Origin: JAKQDH01 sp029558835
GTDB lineage: Bacteria; Planctomycetota; Phycisphaerae; UBA1845
Length of the DNA: 64,000 bases
Assembly (NCBI GenBank): GCA_035356615.1
Contig: DAOQSN010000018.1
Span: 37,058 to 101,057, forward strand
Reading direction: 5' to 3'
Shown: one piece after another, positions 1-10,566 of the stretch
How positions within the stretch are numbered: position 1 is the first letter of the stretch
Layout: each line of letters begins with the position of its first letter
Notes under the pieces: model-generated
What the model was told of the DNA's origin: nothing
Database searches by the model: none
What the model saw: only the letters and a program-made list of their open reading frames with translations
Made by a program: the position numbers and the translations under genes

Positions 1-168
1 ATTCGTGCTATGCTACGGGGTGTTGCCTGGTCGATACGGCCGGAGACAGTCGGCGGACCGGCGAGTTGGGACGGCTGGGAAGCGCCGCAGCGGCGGACAT
101 CGACCGCTGCAGGAGACTGGGTTCGCGGGCACGCGGCACCGCCCAGGCAGCCGCGGCGGGAGCAAAAC

Positions 169-810
169 GTGGATATCTTCGTGAATGACAGCCCGGTTGA
201 AGACCTGGACACGGCGGGTCAAACCCTGGAGCAGGTACTGCGGTGCGTGCAGGAGCAGCGCTGTGAGCCGGGCCGGGTCATTGTGGGACTGCGTTGCGAC
301 GGCCTCGAGCTGCACGGCGAGGAAATGCGCGATAGGCTTGCCCGGTCGGCCGCCTCACTGAACCGGCTGGAAGTGTTCACGGGCAGCCCGTTCAGGCTGG
401 TGGTGGACGCGATGACCCAGTGCGCCACGGCCCTGGGCGAGAGCGACGCCGAGCGCCGGCGAGCGGCCGACCTGCTTACCGAAGGAGCCATCGCCGAGGG
501 CGTCGGGGTGTTGAGTGAACTCATCCGGGTGTACCAGCAGATTCACACGGCGGTGGGGCAGTCGCTGGAGATGCTCGCCCTGGACGCTCGGACGGTGGTC
601 GTGAACGGCCGATCGCTGCATGACTCGTTCGAGGACCCCAAGGCCCTGCTGCTGCGCGTCCGGCAGGCGTTGCTCTCGCGGGACTACGTGATGCTCGCGG
701 ACATCATGCAGTACGAGTTCGATGAGCTCATCGGGCAGTGGCAGGTAGCCGTCGCGGACCTGCGCAGCCGGGCGGAGGCACGCGAGGCACAGGAGCCGCC
801 GATCATCTGA
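169..810 (+). CDS. hypothetical protein
   Basis: A 213-residue soluble protein of unknown function. The frame is open from position 10, but I chose the GTG at 169 because a GGGAG ribosome-binding site lies six bases before it, and the residues upstream are Arg/Pro-rich and do not look like protein. It begins DIFVNDSP and is mostly predicted helix with charged, heptad-like stretches. No signal peptide, membrane segment or catalytic motif is visible. Its end overlaps the end of the convergent MazG-like gene by 8 bases. I do not recognise the family. Confidence 0.6.
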   Translation: MDIFVNDSPVEDLDTAGQTLEQVLRCVQEQRCEPGRVIVGLRCDGLELHGEEMRDRLARSAASLNRLEVFTGSPFRLVVDAMTQCATALGESDAERRRAADLLTEGAIAEGVGVLSELIRVYQQIHTAVGQSLEMLALDARTVVVNGRSLHDSFEDPKALLLRVRQALLSRDYVMLADIMQYEFDELIGQWQVAVADLRSRAEAREAQEPPII

Positions 811-1153
811 ACCGCCCGCGGTACTCCTGGGCCGGGTACTTCCGCGCGTTGCGCTCCATCTTCCGGCTCAAGGCGGCCGCCAGGTCGATCTCCATCCGAT
901 TCGCAAACGCCAACACGAACGCCAAGACGTCGGCCAGTTCCTCGCCGATGGCTTCCATCTCCTTCGGATCGTCGCGCAGGAGACCGAGCTGATCGCTGCG
1001 CAGCCATTGGAAGTGCTCCATCAATTCCGCTGCCTCGACCGCCAGGGCCATGGAGATGTTCTTGGGATCGTGGAACTGCTCCCAGTCGCGCTCGGCCACG
1101 AAGCAAGCGACGAGCTGACGCAACTGGGCGACGGTGGTTTGGGCATCGTTCAC
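803..1153 (-). CDS. MazG-like nucleotide pyrophosphohydrolase
   Basis: A 116-residue all-alpha NTP pyrophosphohydrolase of the MazG / RS21-C6 (dCTPase) type, which hydrolyses non-canonical or excess (d)NTPs to NMP and pyrophosphate. The first helix pair carries the signature N-I-S-M-A-L-A-V-E-A-A-E-L-M-E-H-F-Q-W. A second acidic helix has E-E-L-A-D-V-L-A-F, and together they give the E-x2-E...E-x2-D metal site. The single-domain length is normal for this branch. The start is GTG at 1153 with AAAGGA about 8 bases upstream. It is read in the same direction as the interrupted small membrane frame 87 bases upstream, so the two may be co-transcribed. Substrate is not predictable from sequence. Confidence 0.85.
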   Translation of the reverse strand: MNDAQTTVAQLRQLVACFVAERDWEQFHDPKNISMALAVEAAELMEHFQWLRSDQLGLLRDDPKEMEAIGEELADVLAFVLAFANRMEIDLAAALSRKMERNARKYPAQEYRGRFR

Positions 1154-1240
1154 GGGCGGTTCCTTTCCTGTCAGGACATTCCACCCGTGGTTGTGCCCGA
1201 AGTCGGGCGGTTTGTCGAGGGGACCGGCACCCGGGGGCGG

Positions 1241-1498
1241 TCAAATGAGGCTCACGACAAGGCCCACGGCCAGCAGCGCCAGCTCAAGACCAAGGATCGT
1301 CAGCGCGGCCACGCCCCACCAGTGCACACGCACATCGCGCCGGGCGGCGTCGGCCACGCCGTACGCCACCGGGAATCCCAGGACCATGACGCCCGTACCG
1401 AGCGCCGCCAGGGGATGCCCTCAGCAGAACGCCACTCGCAGCCCGACCCCCAGCGCGGGCGCGAAGCTCAGCAGGATGGCAACCGGACCCTTCAGCAT
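1241..1498 (-). CDS. small three-helix membrane protein with an in-frame UGA codon
   Basis: From ATG 1498 (GAGG about 6 bases upstream) the frame reads 25 residues ending V-A-F-C, meets a UGA at 1423-1421, and continues in the same frame for 59 residues to a second UGA at 1243-1241. Both halves are strongly hydrophobic: one helix before the UGA (residues 5-23) and two after it (about 33-47 and 58-82). Together they give a normal-looking 84-residue membrane protein. The UGA directly follows a Cys codon. Three explanations fit: a Trp codon (UGG) mutated to a stop, a decayed gene, or selenocysteine in a C-U pair. No recognised family. Confidence 0.45.
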
Positions 1499-1715
1499 GC
1501 GCACCTCGCTCCAGCGTTCGATTGTAGGCAACGGCCGCCCAGTTGCCACTACAGCACGTCATCCGCCCGGCCGTCTTCCCTGGGCACGCACGGCCGACCT
1601 GCGGCGCAGAATTCCGCCGACCCCCCGACTTGCACCTGCCCGGTGACCGGCGGTAGCCTGGAGGTTCCCAGGCCGCGGCGGGGCGGTCGGGAACCTCGAG
1701 CGGCGGCGGGCGGGC

Positions 1716-1997
1716 ATGCACGGCAGCGACATTTTCGAGTTGTATCGTCACCTCCTGGGCATCCTGGTGGGCAGTTACGTGGCCGTGCGCTCGTTGAACT
1801 TCCTTGCGTGGCTGTTGGCCGAGACCGGCGCGGAGGCGCGGCGGACACCGAGCCAGCGGTTGGATGTGCTCTGGCGTCGCTACTTGCTGGTGCAGCTTCT
1901 GCGGGTGCGTCCCGGCCGGTTCGCGGGCGAGCTGGCGCAGATCACCGGGCTGGTCGCCATTCTCATGGGACTGTTGTGCCTGCACTGGCGGTGGTAG
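1716..1997 (+). CDS. small hypothetical protein with hydrophobic C-terminus
   Basis: A 93-residue protein from ATG 1716 with a GGGCGGGC purine-rich stretch just upstream. It has amphipathic helices in the first half (H-G-S-D-I-F-E-L-Y-R-H-L-L-G) and a hydrophobic last 20 residues (Q-I-T-G-L-V-A-I-L-M-G-L-L-C-L), so it is probably a membrane-associated or tail-anchored protein. The DNA around it is repeat-rich and the gene stands alone on its strand. The family is unknown and no function is suggested. Confidence 0.55.
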   Translation: MHGSDIFELYRHLLGILVGSYVAVRSLNFLAWLLAETGAEARRTPSQRLDVLWRRYLLVQLLRVRPGRFAGELAQITGLVAILMGLLCLHWRW

Positions 1998-2112
1998 GGC
2001 GGTTGCGTATGTGTTTGGCATCCTCGCGTGTAATGGAGTATCCGCACTTGCTTGTGCCAGACATGTGTGTGCCACCTCCGCCGCGCACCTGCGAGTGGTC
2101 CGGGCGGCATCG

Positions 2113-2492
2113 TCCGCCCTCCGGGCGGACCAGAGAAGAGAAGAACAAGAAGAAGGAGGCGGGCAGCTTCCCAGGGACTCAAAGTCCCTGGCAACCACCG
2201 CGCGCCCTCCGGGCGAAGGAGGACGCTGGTTCCTCGCCCCCGGCGCGTCTGTGCGTTGGTTCCTTGCCCCCGGCGCGTCTGTGCGTTGGTTCCTCGCCCC
2301 CGGCATGTTCGTTCTCCGCCTGCAATGCGTTGGTTCCTCGCCCGCAACGCGTTTGCTCCTCGTTCGCAACACGCTGGCTCCAGACCACGGGACACTCGCG
2401 TCCTCGCCCGGAGGGCGCACGACCGTTGCCAGGGCCTTCCAGGCCCTGGGGGCGGGACTACTCTTTTCATTCCTCCCTTCGCCCGGAGGGCG
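2113..2492. repeat. composite intergenic repeat: inverted hairpin blocks around a 30-bp tandem array
   Basis: Two copies of one block face each other. Each block has a GCCCTCCGGGC motif, a purine-rich (or pyrimidine-rich) run, a perfect 9-bp hairpin and another GCCCTCCGGGC. The hairpin arms are CCAGGGACT/AGTCCCTGG at 2170-2190 and CCAGGGCCT/AGGCCCTGG at 2429-2449. Between the blocks (about 2222-2345) lies a tandem array with unit TTGGTTCCTCGCCCCCGGCG plus CGTCTGTGCG, nearly three full copies followed by decayed ones. The same block recurs at 46740-46860. No gene is supported in 1998-2586. Confidence 0.8.
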
Positions 2493-2586
2493 CACGCACC
2501 AACCAGACCGTGAAACCTGTCCCGCCGTACGCGGAGCACGTACGCGGTTACCGCCGTCCTGGCTGGGCACGAACGGAGTTACCGGC

Positions 2587-3489
2587 GTGAGTGGGAGTAA
2601 TCAACCGCGCATCTCGGCGTCGCTGGCGGGTGTGCCGGTCGACGAGCTGCAGCGCTATGCCCGTCGCCTGGGGCTGTATCCGCCGGAAGAGATGCCGCGT
2701 GGGGAACTCCTGCGTCTCATCCAACAACGGCTGGACCTCATCGCGTCTCTGGATCGGGAGGCATTGCTGGACGTGGTGGTCTGGGCACGCCGGCCGGTGC
2801 GCTCCTCGGCCGACAACGAGGAGCTCGCCCGCGAGATCGTGCAGGTTCAGCGTTCCAAGTTCGAGGACCTCAGCCAGAGAGGCCTGGAGGCCGTAGCCCG
2901 CCTGCGCGGGCTCGAACTTCACCCTGGTGAACCGCGGGCGGCGCTGGAACAACGCGTGCGCGGCGCCGGCGGCTGGGCGGCGCGGCTGCGCCGGTTTCGC
3001 CGCCGTATCGTGGGGGGGTGGATTGCCCGGGCGCTGCATGACGAAGCGGACGGCGAGTATCACTTCCTCCCCGAGGACCAGGGCCCTCCGACGGCCGCCG
3101 CGGATTCCGTCAAGCGACGCATCGAGCAGGAGGGGATCGTGCCGGGCCTTGCCCGCACGCTGAAGGGCGTCGCGGATGACTACATCGCCCAGAAGCTCGA
3201 CGAGATCGAACGCCGCATCGACGCCAAGCTGGATGAGATCGACGCTCGCCTGGCCGAGTGGCGCGACCGCGAGGTCCGCAATCGCCTGCGGATCCTGAAG
3301 ATCACGCTCATCGTCTCCATCGTGATTGCGCTGCTCTGCCTGGCGTATGACGTGCTCGACACGCGCATCCGTCCGGCGCCGCCGCCCGCGGCAGTTGAGC
3401 CGGAGCATCGCGACGGGCACGGCGGGCGGCAACCACCTTCCGAAGACCCGGCGCCGGAGCGTGATCCGGCACTTGGGGTGGGCCCGTGA
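2587..3489 (+). CDS. hypothetical membrane-anchored protein with SAP-like N-terminus
   Basis: A 300-residue protein starting at GTG 2587, with GGAG eight bases upstream. The longer open frame before it runs through repeats and is not credible. Residues 8-50 (S-L-A-G-V-P-V-D-E-L-Q-R-Y-A-R-R-L-G then G-E-L-L-R-L-I-Q-Q-R) resemble a SAP/Rho-N type helix-extended-loop-helix. The middle is charged and helical. A single membrane segment lies near residues 238-256 (I-L-K-I-T-L-I-V-S-I-V-I-A-L-L-C), followed by a Pro/Glu-rich tail. Its stop overlaps the GTG start of rsmJ, so the two genes are translationally coupled. Function unknown. Confidence 0.65.
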   Translation: MSGSNQPRISASLAGVPVDELQRYARRLGLYPPEEMPRGELLRLIQQRLDLIASLDREALLDVVVWARRPVRSSADNEELAREIVQVQRSKFEDLSQRGLEAVARLRGLELHPGEPRAALEQRVRGAGGWAARLRRFRRRIVGGWIARALHDEADGEYHFLPEDQGPPTAAADSVKRRIEQEGIVPGLARTLKGVADDYIAQKLDEIERRIDAKLDEIDARLAEWRDREVRNRLRILKITLIVSIVIALLCLAYDVLDTRIRPAPPPAAVEPEHRDGHGGRQPPSEDPAPERDPALGVGP

Positions 3490-4292
3490 ACGTCGGGGTG
3501 CTCAACGTCGGCGCGTCCGCCGCGGCTCGAACGGCGGCTGCCGGCCTGGCGCAACGACTGTGCCTGCCGCTACTTGCGGTTGACGACGGGTCGTGTGACT
3601 TGCTGCTTGCGGTAACCGACCGGCGTGTGGAACTGCGTGAGACCGCCAGTTCGGGGCGCGGGGCGTTGTACGTGGACTGGGTGCATCGGCGGGCGGCATC
3701 CCGGCCGGCGGCTGGCGGCTCCCGCGGGCAGCCGCTTGCCCGCGCGATCGGGCTGCGCCGCGGAAAGCCGACGGTTGTGGACGCCACTGCGGGCCTGGGA
3801 GGCGACACGCTGCTGCTGGCCGGGTGGGGCTGCACCGTCACCGCAGTCGAGCGCTGCGGGGTCGTCCACGCCCTGCTGCGCGACGGGATCATGCGGGCGC
3901 GAGCCGAAGGTCCGCCGGCGCTGGGGCGAGCAGTTGAACGCGTCTCGCTGCTGCACGCGGATGCCCGAGTACTCCTGACGCAACTCGACGAAGCAACCCG
4001 CCCGGACTTGGTGTACCTCGACCCCATGTATCCGCCGCGCCGCAAGGCCACTGCCCTGGCCAAGAAGCACATGCGCATCCTGCGCACGCTGGTCGGCGAC
4101 GACCCGGACGCGGGTGAACTGCTGGACATCGCCCGTCGCGTCGCTCGACACCGGGTCGTGGTGAAGCGCCTGTGCCTGGCACCGCCCCTGGCGGACAACC
4201 CGGTGGCACGCCACTGCGGCAAGATCGCACGCTATGATGTGTACCTCCCGCACGAGAAGTCGGGCCTCGCATCGTCACCACCAGCACAGTGA
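3486..4292 (+). CDS. rsmJ: 16S rRNA (guanine-N2)-methyltransferase RsmJ
   Basis: SAM-dependent methyltransferase of the RsmJ family, which in E. coli methylates the exocyclic N2 of G1516 of 16S rRNA. The class I fold shows motif I as V-D-A-T-A-G-L-G-G-D-T at residues 98-108. The family signature Y-L-D-P-M-Y-P-P-R-R-K-A near residue 178 is the counterpart of the D-P-M-F-P motif in E. coli. After it come K-K-H-M-R, L-V-G-D-D-P-D, and V-V-V-K-R with A-P-P-L-A. Length (268 residues) fits the family. It starts at GTG 3486, inside the stop of the preceding gene. Confidence 0.88.
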   Translation: MNVGVLNVGASAAARTAAAGLAQRLCLPLLAVDDGSCDLLLAVTDRRVELRETASSGRGALYVDWVHRRAASRPAAGGSRGQPLARAIGLRRGKPTVVDATAGLGGDTLLLAGWGCTVTAVERCGVVHALLRDGIMRARAEGPPALGRAVERVSLLHADARVLLTQLDEATRPDLVYLDPMYPPRRKATALAKKHMRILRTLVGDDPDAGELLDIARRVARHRVVVKRLCLAPPLADNPVARHCGKIARYDVYLPHEKSGLASSPPAQ

Positions 4293-4557
4293 GAGGGGGC
4301 GGGACGAAGCCTCCGCACGCCCCCGTACCCAAGCCGCCCTCCGCACGACCTGGCGTGACCTTGCAGCAGCAGCGGACTATGTGAACCCAGTTTGACTGTC
4401 CGATCCGCGCGGCCCCGGACGATGAAGTCTAAGCGCCTTGGCACGGCTTGGTTGGTCGCGGCGCCGATCAACCCGTCGATGGCCGGGCGACCGGGGGATG
4501 CCTTCCCCGCGTCTCGTGATGCAGCTACGCGAACTTCATCGCACAAGGAGGTTCTAC

Positions 4558-5280
4558 ATGCCCCAGGGAGGATATGGAAGTCTCTGCGGAAAGGCTCGCC
4601 GCGTACACCGGCTGGAGCGTTTGGCCGACTGGGAAACGCAGCAGGCGGTCGCCGAACTCGATCAAGCCAACGCGGCTAGCCGACTGGAAGACGACCCGAT
4701 TCCGGTACGCGCGCGGGCCGAGTTCCTGCCGTCGGCTGTGGAGGCGGATTCCTCCGACGACAGCGGCGCGGGACCTGCCTTCGAGCAACTGCACCTGAGG
4801 TTCGCCCAAGAACCCGCTGCCTCTCCGGCCGCGACGCCGGTTCCCGACGAACTGGAGTATGCCGCCTGGGCCGCGGCCGTCGCCCAAGCGGCCGCCCGAG
4901 CCGCAGACGCGAGGTCCTCGCCGGCCGTAGCCAATGCCAACCTGGACCAAGCCACAGCCGTGGCCACTGCCAACCCGGACCTAGCCACACCCGTGGTCAC
5001 TGCCCCGGCGGCGTCCGCGGACTCAACGCCAACCCCGCCGGCCTCAACCCACAAGGTGACCGGGCCCGTGCAGCACAGGGAGAAGCCGGCTGCGGCCGCG
5101 TCGCCCACACGCGCCGCACCTCCGGTAGTGCGCCCACGCAGCGCGGGGCCGCGGCAGTCCCTGCGCCCACCCGTCGATGACACACCGCGTTTCACCTGGC
5201 GGGGGCTCATTCTCGGCGGCGCGCTCGGCACCGCCGCCGGCCTGCTGCTTATCGCCCTTCTTCACTTGCTCACCGCTTGA
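4558..5280 (+). CDS. tail-anchored Ala/Pro-rich hypothetical protein
   Basis: A 240-residue protein. The ATG at 4558 is fixed by a perfect AAGGAGG six bases upstream; the frame is open earlier but that part is not needed. Residues 1-45 are charged and helical. About 120 residues follow that are rich in Ala, Pro, Asp and Thr, with short repeats of the type A-N-P-D-L-A-T. A single C-terminal membrane helix (about 218-240: I-L-G-G-A-L-G-T-A-A-G-L-L-L-I-A-L-L-H-L-L) ends the protein. This looks like a tail-anchored protein with a disordered cytoplasmic region. Family unknown. Confidence 0.65.
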   Translation: MPQGGYGSLCGKARRVHRLERLADWETQQAVAELDQANAASRLEDDPIPVRARAEFLPSAVEADSSDDSGAGPAFEQLHLRFAQEPAASPAATPVPDELEYAAWAAAVAQAAARAADARSSPAVANANLDQATAVATANPDLATPVVTAPAASADSTPTPPASTHKVTGPVQHREKPAAAASPTRAAPPVVRPRSAGPRQSLRPPVDDTPRFTWRGLILGGALGTAAGLLLIALLHLLTA

Positions 5281-5342
5281 CCGCGGAACGGCGACGGCTG
5301 CAGGTAAGAGACAAGCGGTACCAGTGAAGTGGCACGGGTGTC

Positions 5343-5484
5343 GTGCGTGTTTGGCGTCTTCGGCGCTGTGGGTGCCATGCTTTCCCGCGACCCCGGTCGC
5401 GGGTAAGCATGCCTCTGCGGCCGCAGCACATGCCCACCCCCGCCTGCGGCGGGTGAGGGCATGGCACCCAGGCTGAACATGTAC
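5343..5484. mobile_element. 142-bp palindromic non-autonomous element, copy 1
   Basis: This is the same element as 62574-62714 in the opposite orientation. It shares the end sequence of the type TACGTGTTTAGCG, the GGGTGCCATGC inverted segments, a CCCGCGACC/GGTCGCGGG hairpin, and a second hairpin built on CCCCCGCCTGC. It is flanked by CGGGTGTC (5335-5342) and CGGGCGTC (5485-5492), a 7-of-8 target duplication. Without it, the flanks would join into a perfect hairpin with arms GGCACGGGCG and CGCCCGTGCC. No coding capacity. Confidence 0.85.
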
Positions 5485-5492
5485 CGGGCGTC

Positions 5493-5628
5493 TCGCCCGT
5501 GCCTCCGCCGCCCGCGACAGGCTCGCGCCGGGCGCGGGCAGCGCGTGGCACAGGCGTCTCGCCCGTGTCTCTGTTGCCGTCCCGCGCGGGCCGGCCGCGT
5601 ACGCTTGCGGGCCCCACCCCGCCATGCA
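5493..5628. repeat. hairpin repeats downstream of clpB
   Basis: GC-rich intergenic DNA with further hairpins of the CGTCTCGCCCGTG type (around 5551-5572), the same family as the 9482-9590 tandem array. No gene seen. It lies just after the clpB stop codon. Confidence 0.55.
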
Positions 5629-8265
<2,637 letters not shown>

Positions 8266-8567
8266 GGTCACATCCTCCGGGCCGACAGAACGTCCGGCCA
8301 CGCCCCAGTGTGTACACGCGGCGTGCCGTGCCGCAGAACCCGTAACCACTTGTAGGGAAACGGGTTATGCGCCGGGTCGAGATGCGGCGAGCCTGCCGCT
8401 GTCAGATTGGCGTGGCAGGTGGCCGTGCGGGCAAGCGGTCAGTGGCGGGCTTGGCAGCGTCCTCAACGGGGCGGGCACCGTGCGGGCGGCCCTGGTTGTT
8501 ACCCCCAACTGCCCGCGACGCTCATGTCTCGAGGCGACGCATCGGCGGGGGCGGCCCGCGTCAGTTG
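8266..8567. other. intergenic region, no feature recognised
   Basis: About 300 bases between the zinc-ribbon gene and clpB, both on the minus strand. The first bases hold the clpB ribosome-binding site. I see no gene, clear promoter or CIRCE-type heat-shock operator here. Confidence 0.5.
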
Positions 8568-9086
8568 TCATTTGCCCCCTTGTGGTTCGTGGTTGGCGCC
8601 GGGGGCTCCACATTCGGGACACACCGGAGACGTGGCCGCTCGCAACGAGTACCTACAGTGAGCGCACAAACCGGCGCGCGCACGCGTTACAGCCTGCCGT
8701 CGCCGGTAAGCCCAGCAGACTACGAGCCCGGCAGGGCGCAAGAGAAGCAGGCCAGCAACGCACCAGAGCGACAGCGAGAAACCCTCATACCACGGGTCCG
8801 ACTTCCAGGTCACGGGACGCCACCCGGGACGAAGGAATATGGGAACGTCCCACTCGTGCAGCCGGCACACGAAGAGAAGCTCTCCCCGATATGCAGTGAC
8901 GAAGGGCCCTCGATCCTGAATGTGCCGCAGGTACTCCGGACACCCGGGATAAGCCATCCCTCCCAAGTCCAAGCACCGCGAGCGTTGCCAACTCGCGGAG
9001 ATGAGAACGACCACGAGCGCCGCGAGCGCCACGTAGACGCCGACGGTGATGGTCTTGCGTGTCGACCACGCCCAGCGCTGATCCAT
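8568..9086 (-). CDS. membrane protein with C-terminal zinc ribbon
   Basis: A 172-residue protein with a membrane helix at about residues 13-31 (V-G-V-Y-V-A-L-A-A-L-V-V-V-L-I), a soluble loop of about 75 residues, and a second helix near 108-127. It ends in a zinc ribbon, C-A-H-C-R-Y-S-L-R-A, then about six residues, then C-P-E-C-G. This C-x2-C-x-Y-x-L-R...C-P-E-C-G tail is widespread on planctomycete membrane proteins of unknown role. No neighbouring gene explains it. The start ATG at 9086 has only a weak ribosome-binding site. Confidence 0.7.
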   Translation of the reverse strand: MDQRWAWSTRKTITVGVYVALAALVVVLISASWQRSRCLDLGGMAYPGCPEYLRHIQDRGPFVTAYRGELLFVCRLHEWDVPIFLRPGWRPVTWKSDPWYEGFSLSLWCVAGLLLLRPAGLVVCWAYRRRQAVTRARAGLCAHCRYSLRAATSPVCPECGAPGANHEPQGGK

Positions 9087-9480
9087 ACGGTTACCGACGC
9101 GTGTTTATCCCCATCGAGCGGTGGGGGGCGACTCTGACACCAACCCCGTGCGTAGTCACAGGCGAGCGCGGCGGCATCGCATCCCCTGCTCTGCCTTTGT
9201 TTCTACGGAAATGCGTCTGTGCCGACACGCGGCACCGGCGTTGGCATCAGGCCGCTCCCTGATCCCGACCCGTGTCGGGACGGTTCGGATGGCCAGCGCC
9301 GAATCGGGCACGGTGATTCACTATGGACCTCGCGGCAGTCGCACGATCCGCCGCGAGCTTTCCTGGTCACCATCGCCAACGACCTGCCCTGGAAAATATA
9401 CATCCGGTGCTCCCTGTCAACTGACCAGCGTTGCCGACGCCCCGCACCTGACCGGCCGGGGCATCGGCTCGAAGCTGATG
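9087..9480. other. intergenic region, no gene recognised
   Basis: About 400 bases downstream of lpxA and its tandem repeats and upstream of the zinc-ribbon gene. Its short open frames are not supported by start sites or protein-like composition. Confidence 0.45.
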
Positions 9481-9481
9481 G

Positions 9482-9587
9482 AGACGCGGGCAGGATGCCC
9501 GTGCCACCGTGGGGGACGCGGGCAGGATGCCCGTGCCACCGTGGGGGACACGGGCAGGATGCCCGTGCCACGGTGGGGGACGCGGGG
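9482..9587. repeat. three tandem copies of a 33-bp hairpin-forming repeat
   Basis: The unit GACGCGGGCAGGATGCCCGT plus GCCACCGTGGGGG occurs three times head to tail. The third copy has CACGGTG in place of CACCGTG. Each unit contains the palindrome CGGGCAGGATGCCCG. The array ends exactly at the lpxA stop codon. Related single hairpins lie around 5325-5572. Confidence 0.85.
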
Positions 9588-10403
9588 TCAGTCTGCGTCG
9601 ACGTCGGGGGACGCGGAGGGGCGGCCGGCGCGGCGCCGGCCCGCGATGCCGCGGCGGCTGTTGGCCTGCAGGAAGCTCAGCAGGCGCCGGCCGGGGTCCG
9701 TGCGGACCTGGGTGGCCAGTGCTTCGACGGCCTGACGGAACGGCAGCCCACCGCGATAGAGCGTACGATAGGCGTCGCGGATATCCGCGATCTCCTCCCG
9801 GCTAAGCCCAGCGCGACGCAGGCCGACGCGGTTGAGGCCGGCCACGCGCCCGTCCAGAGCCGCCAGCATGAACGGCGGGATATCCATACTGATACCGGCG
9901 TTGCCTTGCAGCATCACCAATTCGCCGATGCGGCAGAACTGGTGGATGACGACGTCGCCGCTGATCATTGCCCGGTTGCCCACTTCGACGTGCCCGGCCA
10001 GCTTGGCCCCGTTCACCATCGTAACGGAGTTACCCACGATGCAGTTGTGCGCGACGTGCGCACCGCACAGAAGGAAGCAGCTCTCGCCGACGACCGTCTC
10101 GGACTCCGGCATGGTGCCGCGGTGAACGGTGACGTACTCGCGGAGGATGGTGCCCTTACCGATGCGGCAGAACGTGCGCTCATTGCGGTACTTCACGTCC
10201 TGCGGTTCGTGGCCGACGATGACGCCGGGGTGCAGTGTGCACTGGGGGCCGACGTGCGTCCAGCCGGTGAGGTAGACGTTGTGGTACAGCCGCGTGCCGG
10301 CGTCCACGCGGACGTTGGCGTCGATCACGCAGTAGGGGCCGATCTCCGCGGCGGGGTCGATCTCAGCGTGCGAGTCCACGATTGCGGTCGGATGAATGCT
10401 CAA
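9588..10403 (-). CDS. lpxA: acyl-ACP--UDP-N-acetylglucosamine O-acyltransferase (LpxA)
   Basis: Transfers a 3-hydroxyacyl chain from acyl carrier protein to the 3-OH of UDP-GlcNAc, the first step of lipid A synthesis. The left-handed beta-helix is shown by hexapeptide repeats from S-I-H-P-T-A-I-V-D through I-S-G-D-V-V-I-H. The catalytic His is in G-A-H-V-A-H-N, and a C-terminal helical cap starts at G-L-N-R-V-G-L-R-R-A-G. About 271 residues, slightly long because of an Arg-rich tail. I prefer TTG 10403, which has GGAAAGGA seven bases upstream; a GTG at 10427 is also possible but has no such site. It implies an LPS-type outer membrane. No other lpx gene is in the window. Confidence 0.92.
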   Translation of the reverse strand: MSIHPTAIVDSHAEIDPAAEIGPYCVIDANVRVDAGTRLYHNVYLTGWTHVGPQCTLHPGVIVGHEPQDVKYRNERTFCRIGKGTILREYVTVHRGTMPESETVVGESCFLLCGAHVAHNCIVGNSVTMVNGAKLAGHVEVGNRAMISGDVVIHQFCRIGELVMLQGNAGISMDIPPFMLAALDGRVAGLNRVGLRRAGLSREEIADIRDAYRTLYRGGLPFRQAVEALATQVRTDPGRRLLSFLQANSRRGIAGRRRAGRPSASPDVDAD

Positions 10404-10499
10404 AGTCCGTGTCCTTTCCCGGATCACTGCGGCTCAGCGTCGTCGGTCGTTGGGCAGCCTGTTGACGTACTCCTTGTCCGCGCCGGCCGTGGCAGCAGC

Positions 10500-10566
10500 A
10501 GGGACGTTCCGCGTACCCCACGTCGGCCACGGGGGGCCGACGCTGCGGGGGATCGGCCGACGCTAC
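10500..10566. repeat. GTAGCGTCGGCC-type hairpin repeat
   Basis: A nested palindrome of CGTCGGCC and GGCCGACGCT segments. It reaches the TAG stop codon of the uracil-DNA glycosylase gene, so that stop lies inside the repeat. Related copies are at 50866-50905, 38325-38465 and 63856-63892. Confidence 0.6.

Noticed and set aside
2222..2345. Possible CRISPR array
   Set aside because: The 30-bp units are directly adjacent with no unique spacers and decay along the array; no cas gene nearby. It is a tandem minisatellite.
1007..2590. 527-codon plus-strand frame and the overlapping 428-codon minus-strand frame
   Set aside because: Composition is Arg/Pro-rich and driven by repeats; they overlap better-supported small genes and lack start signals.
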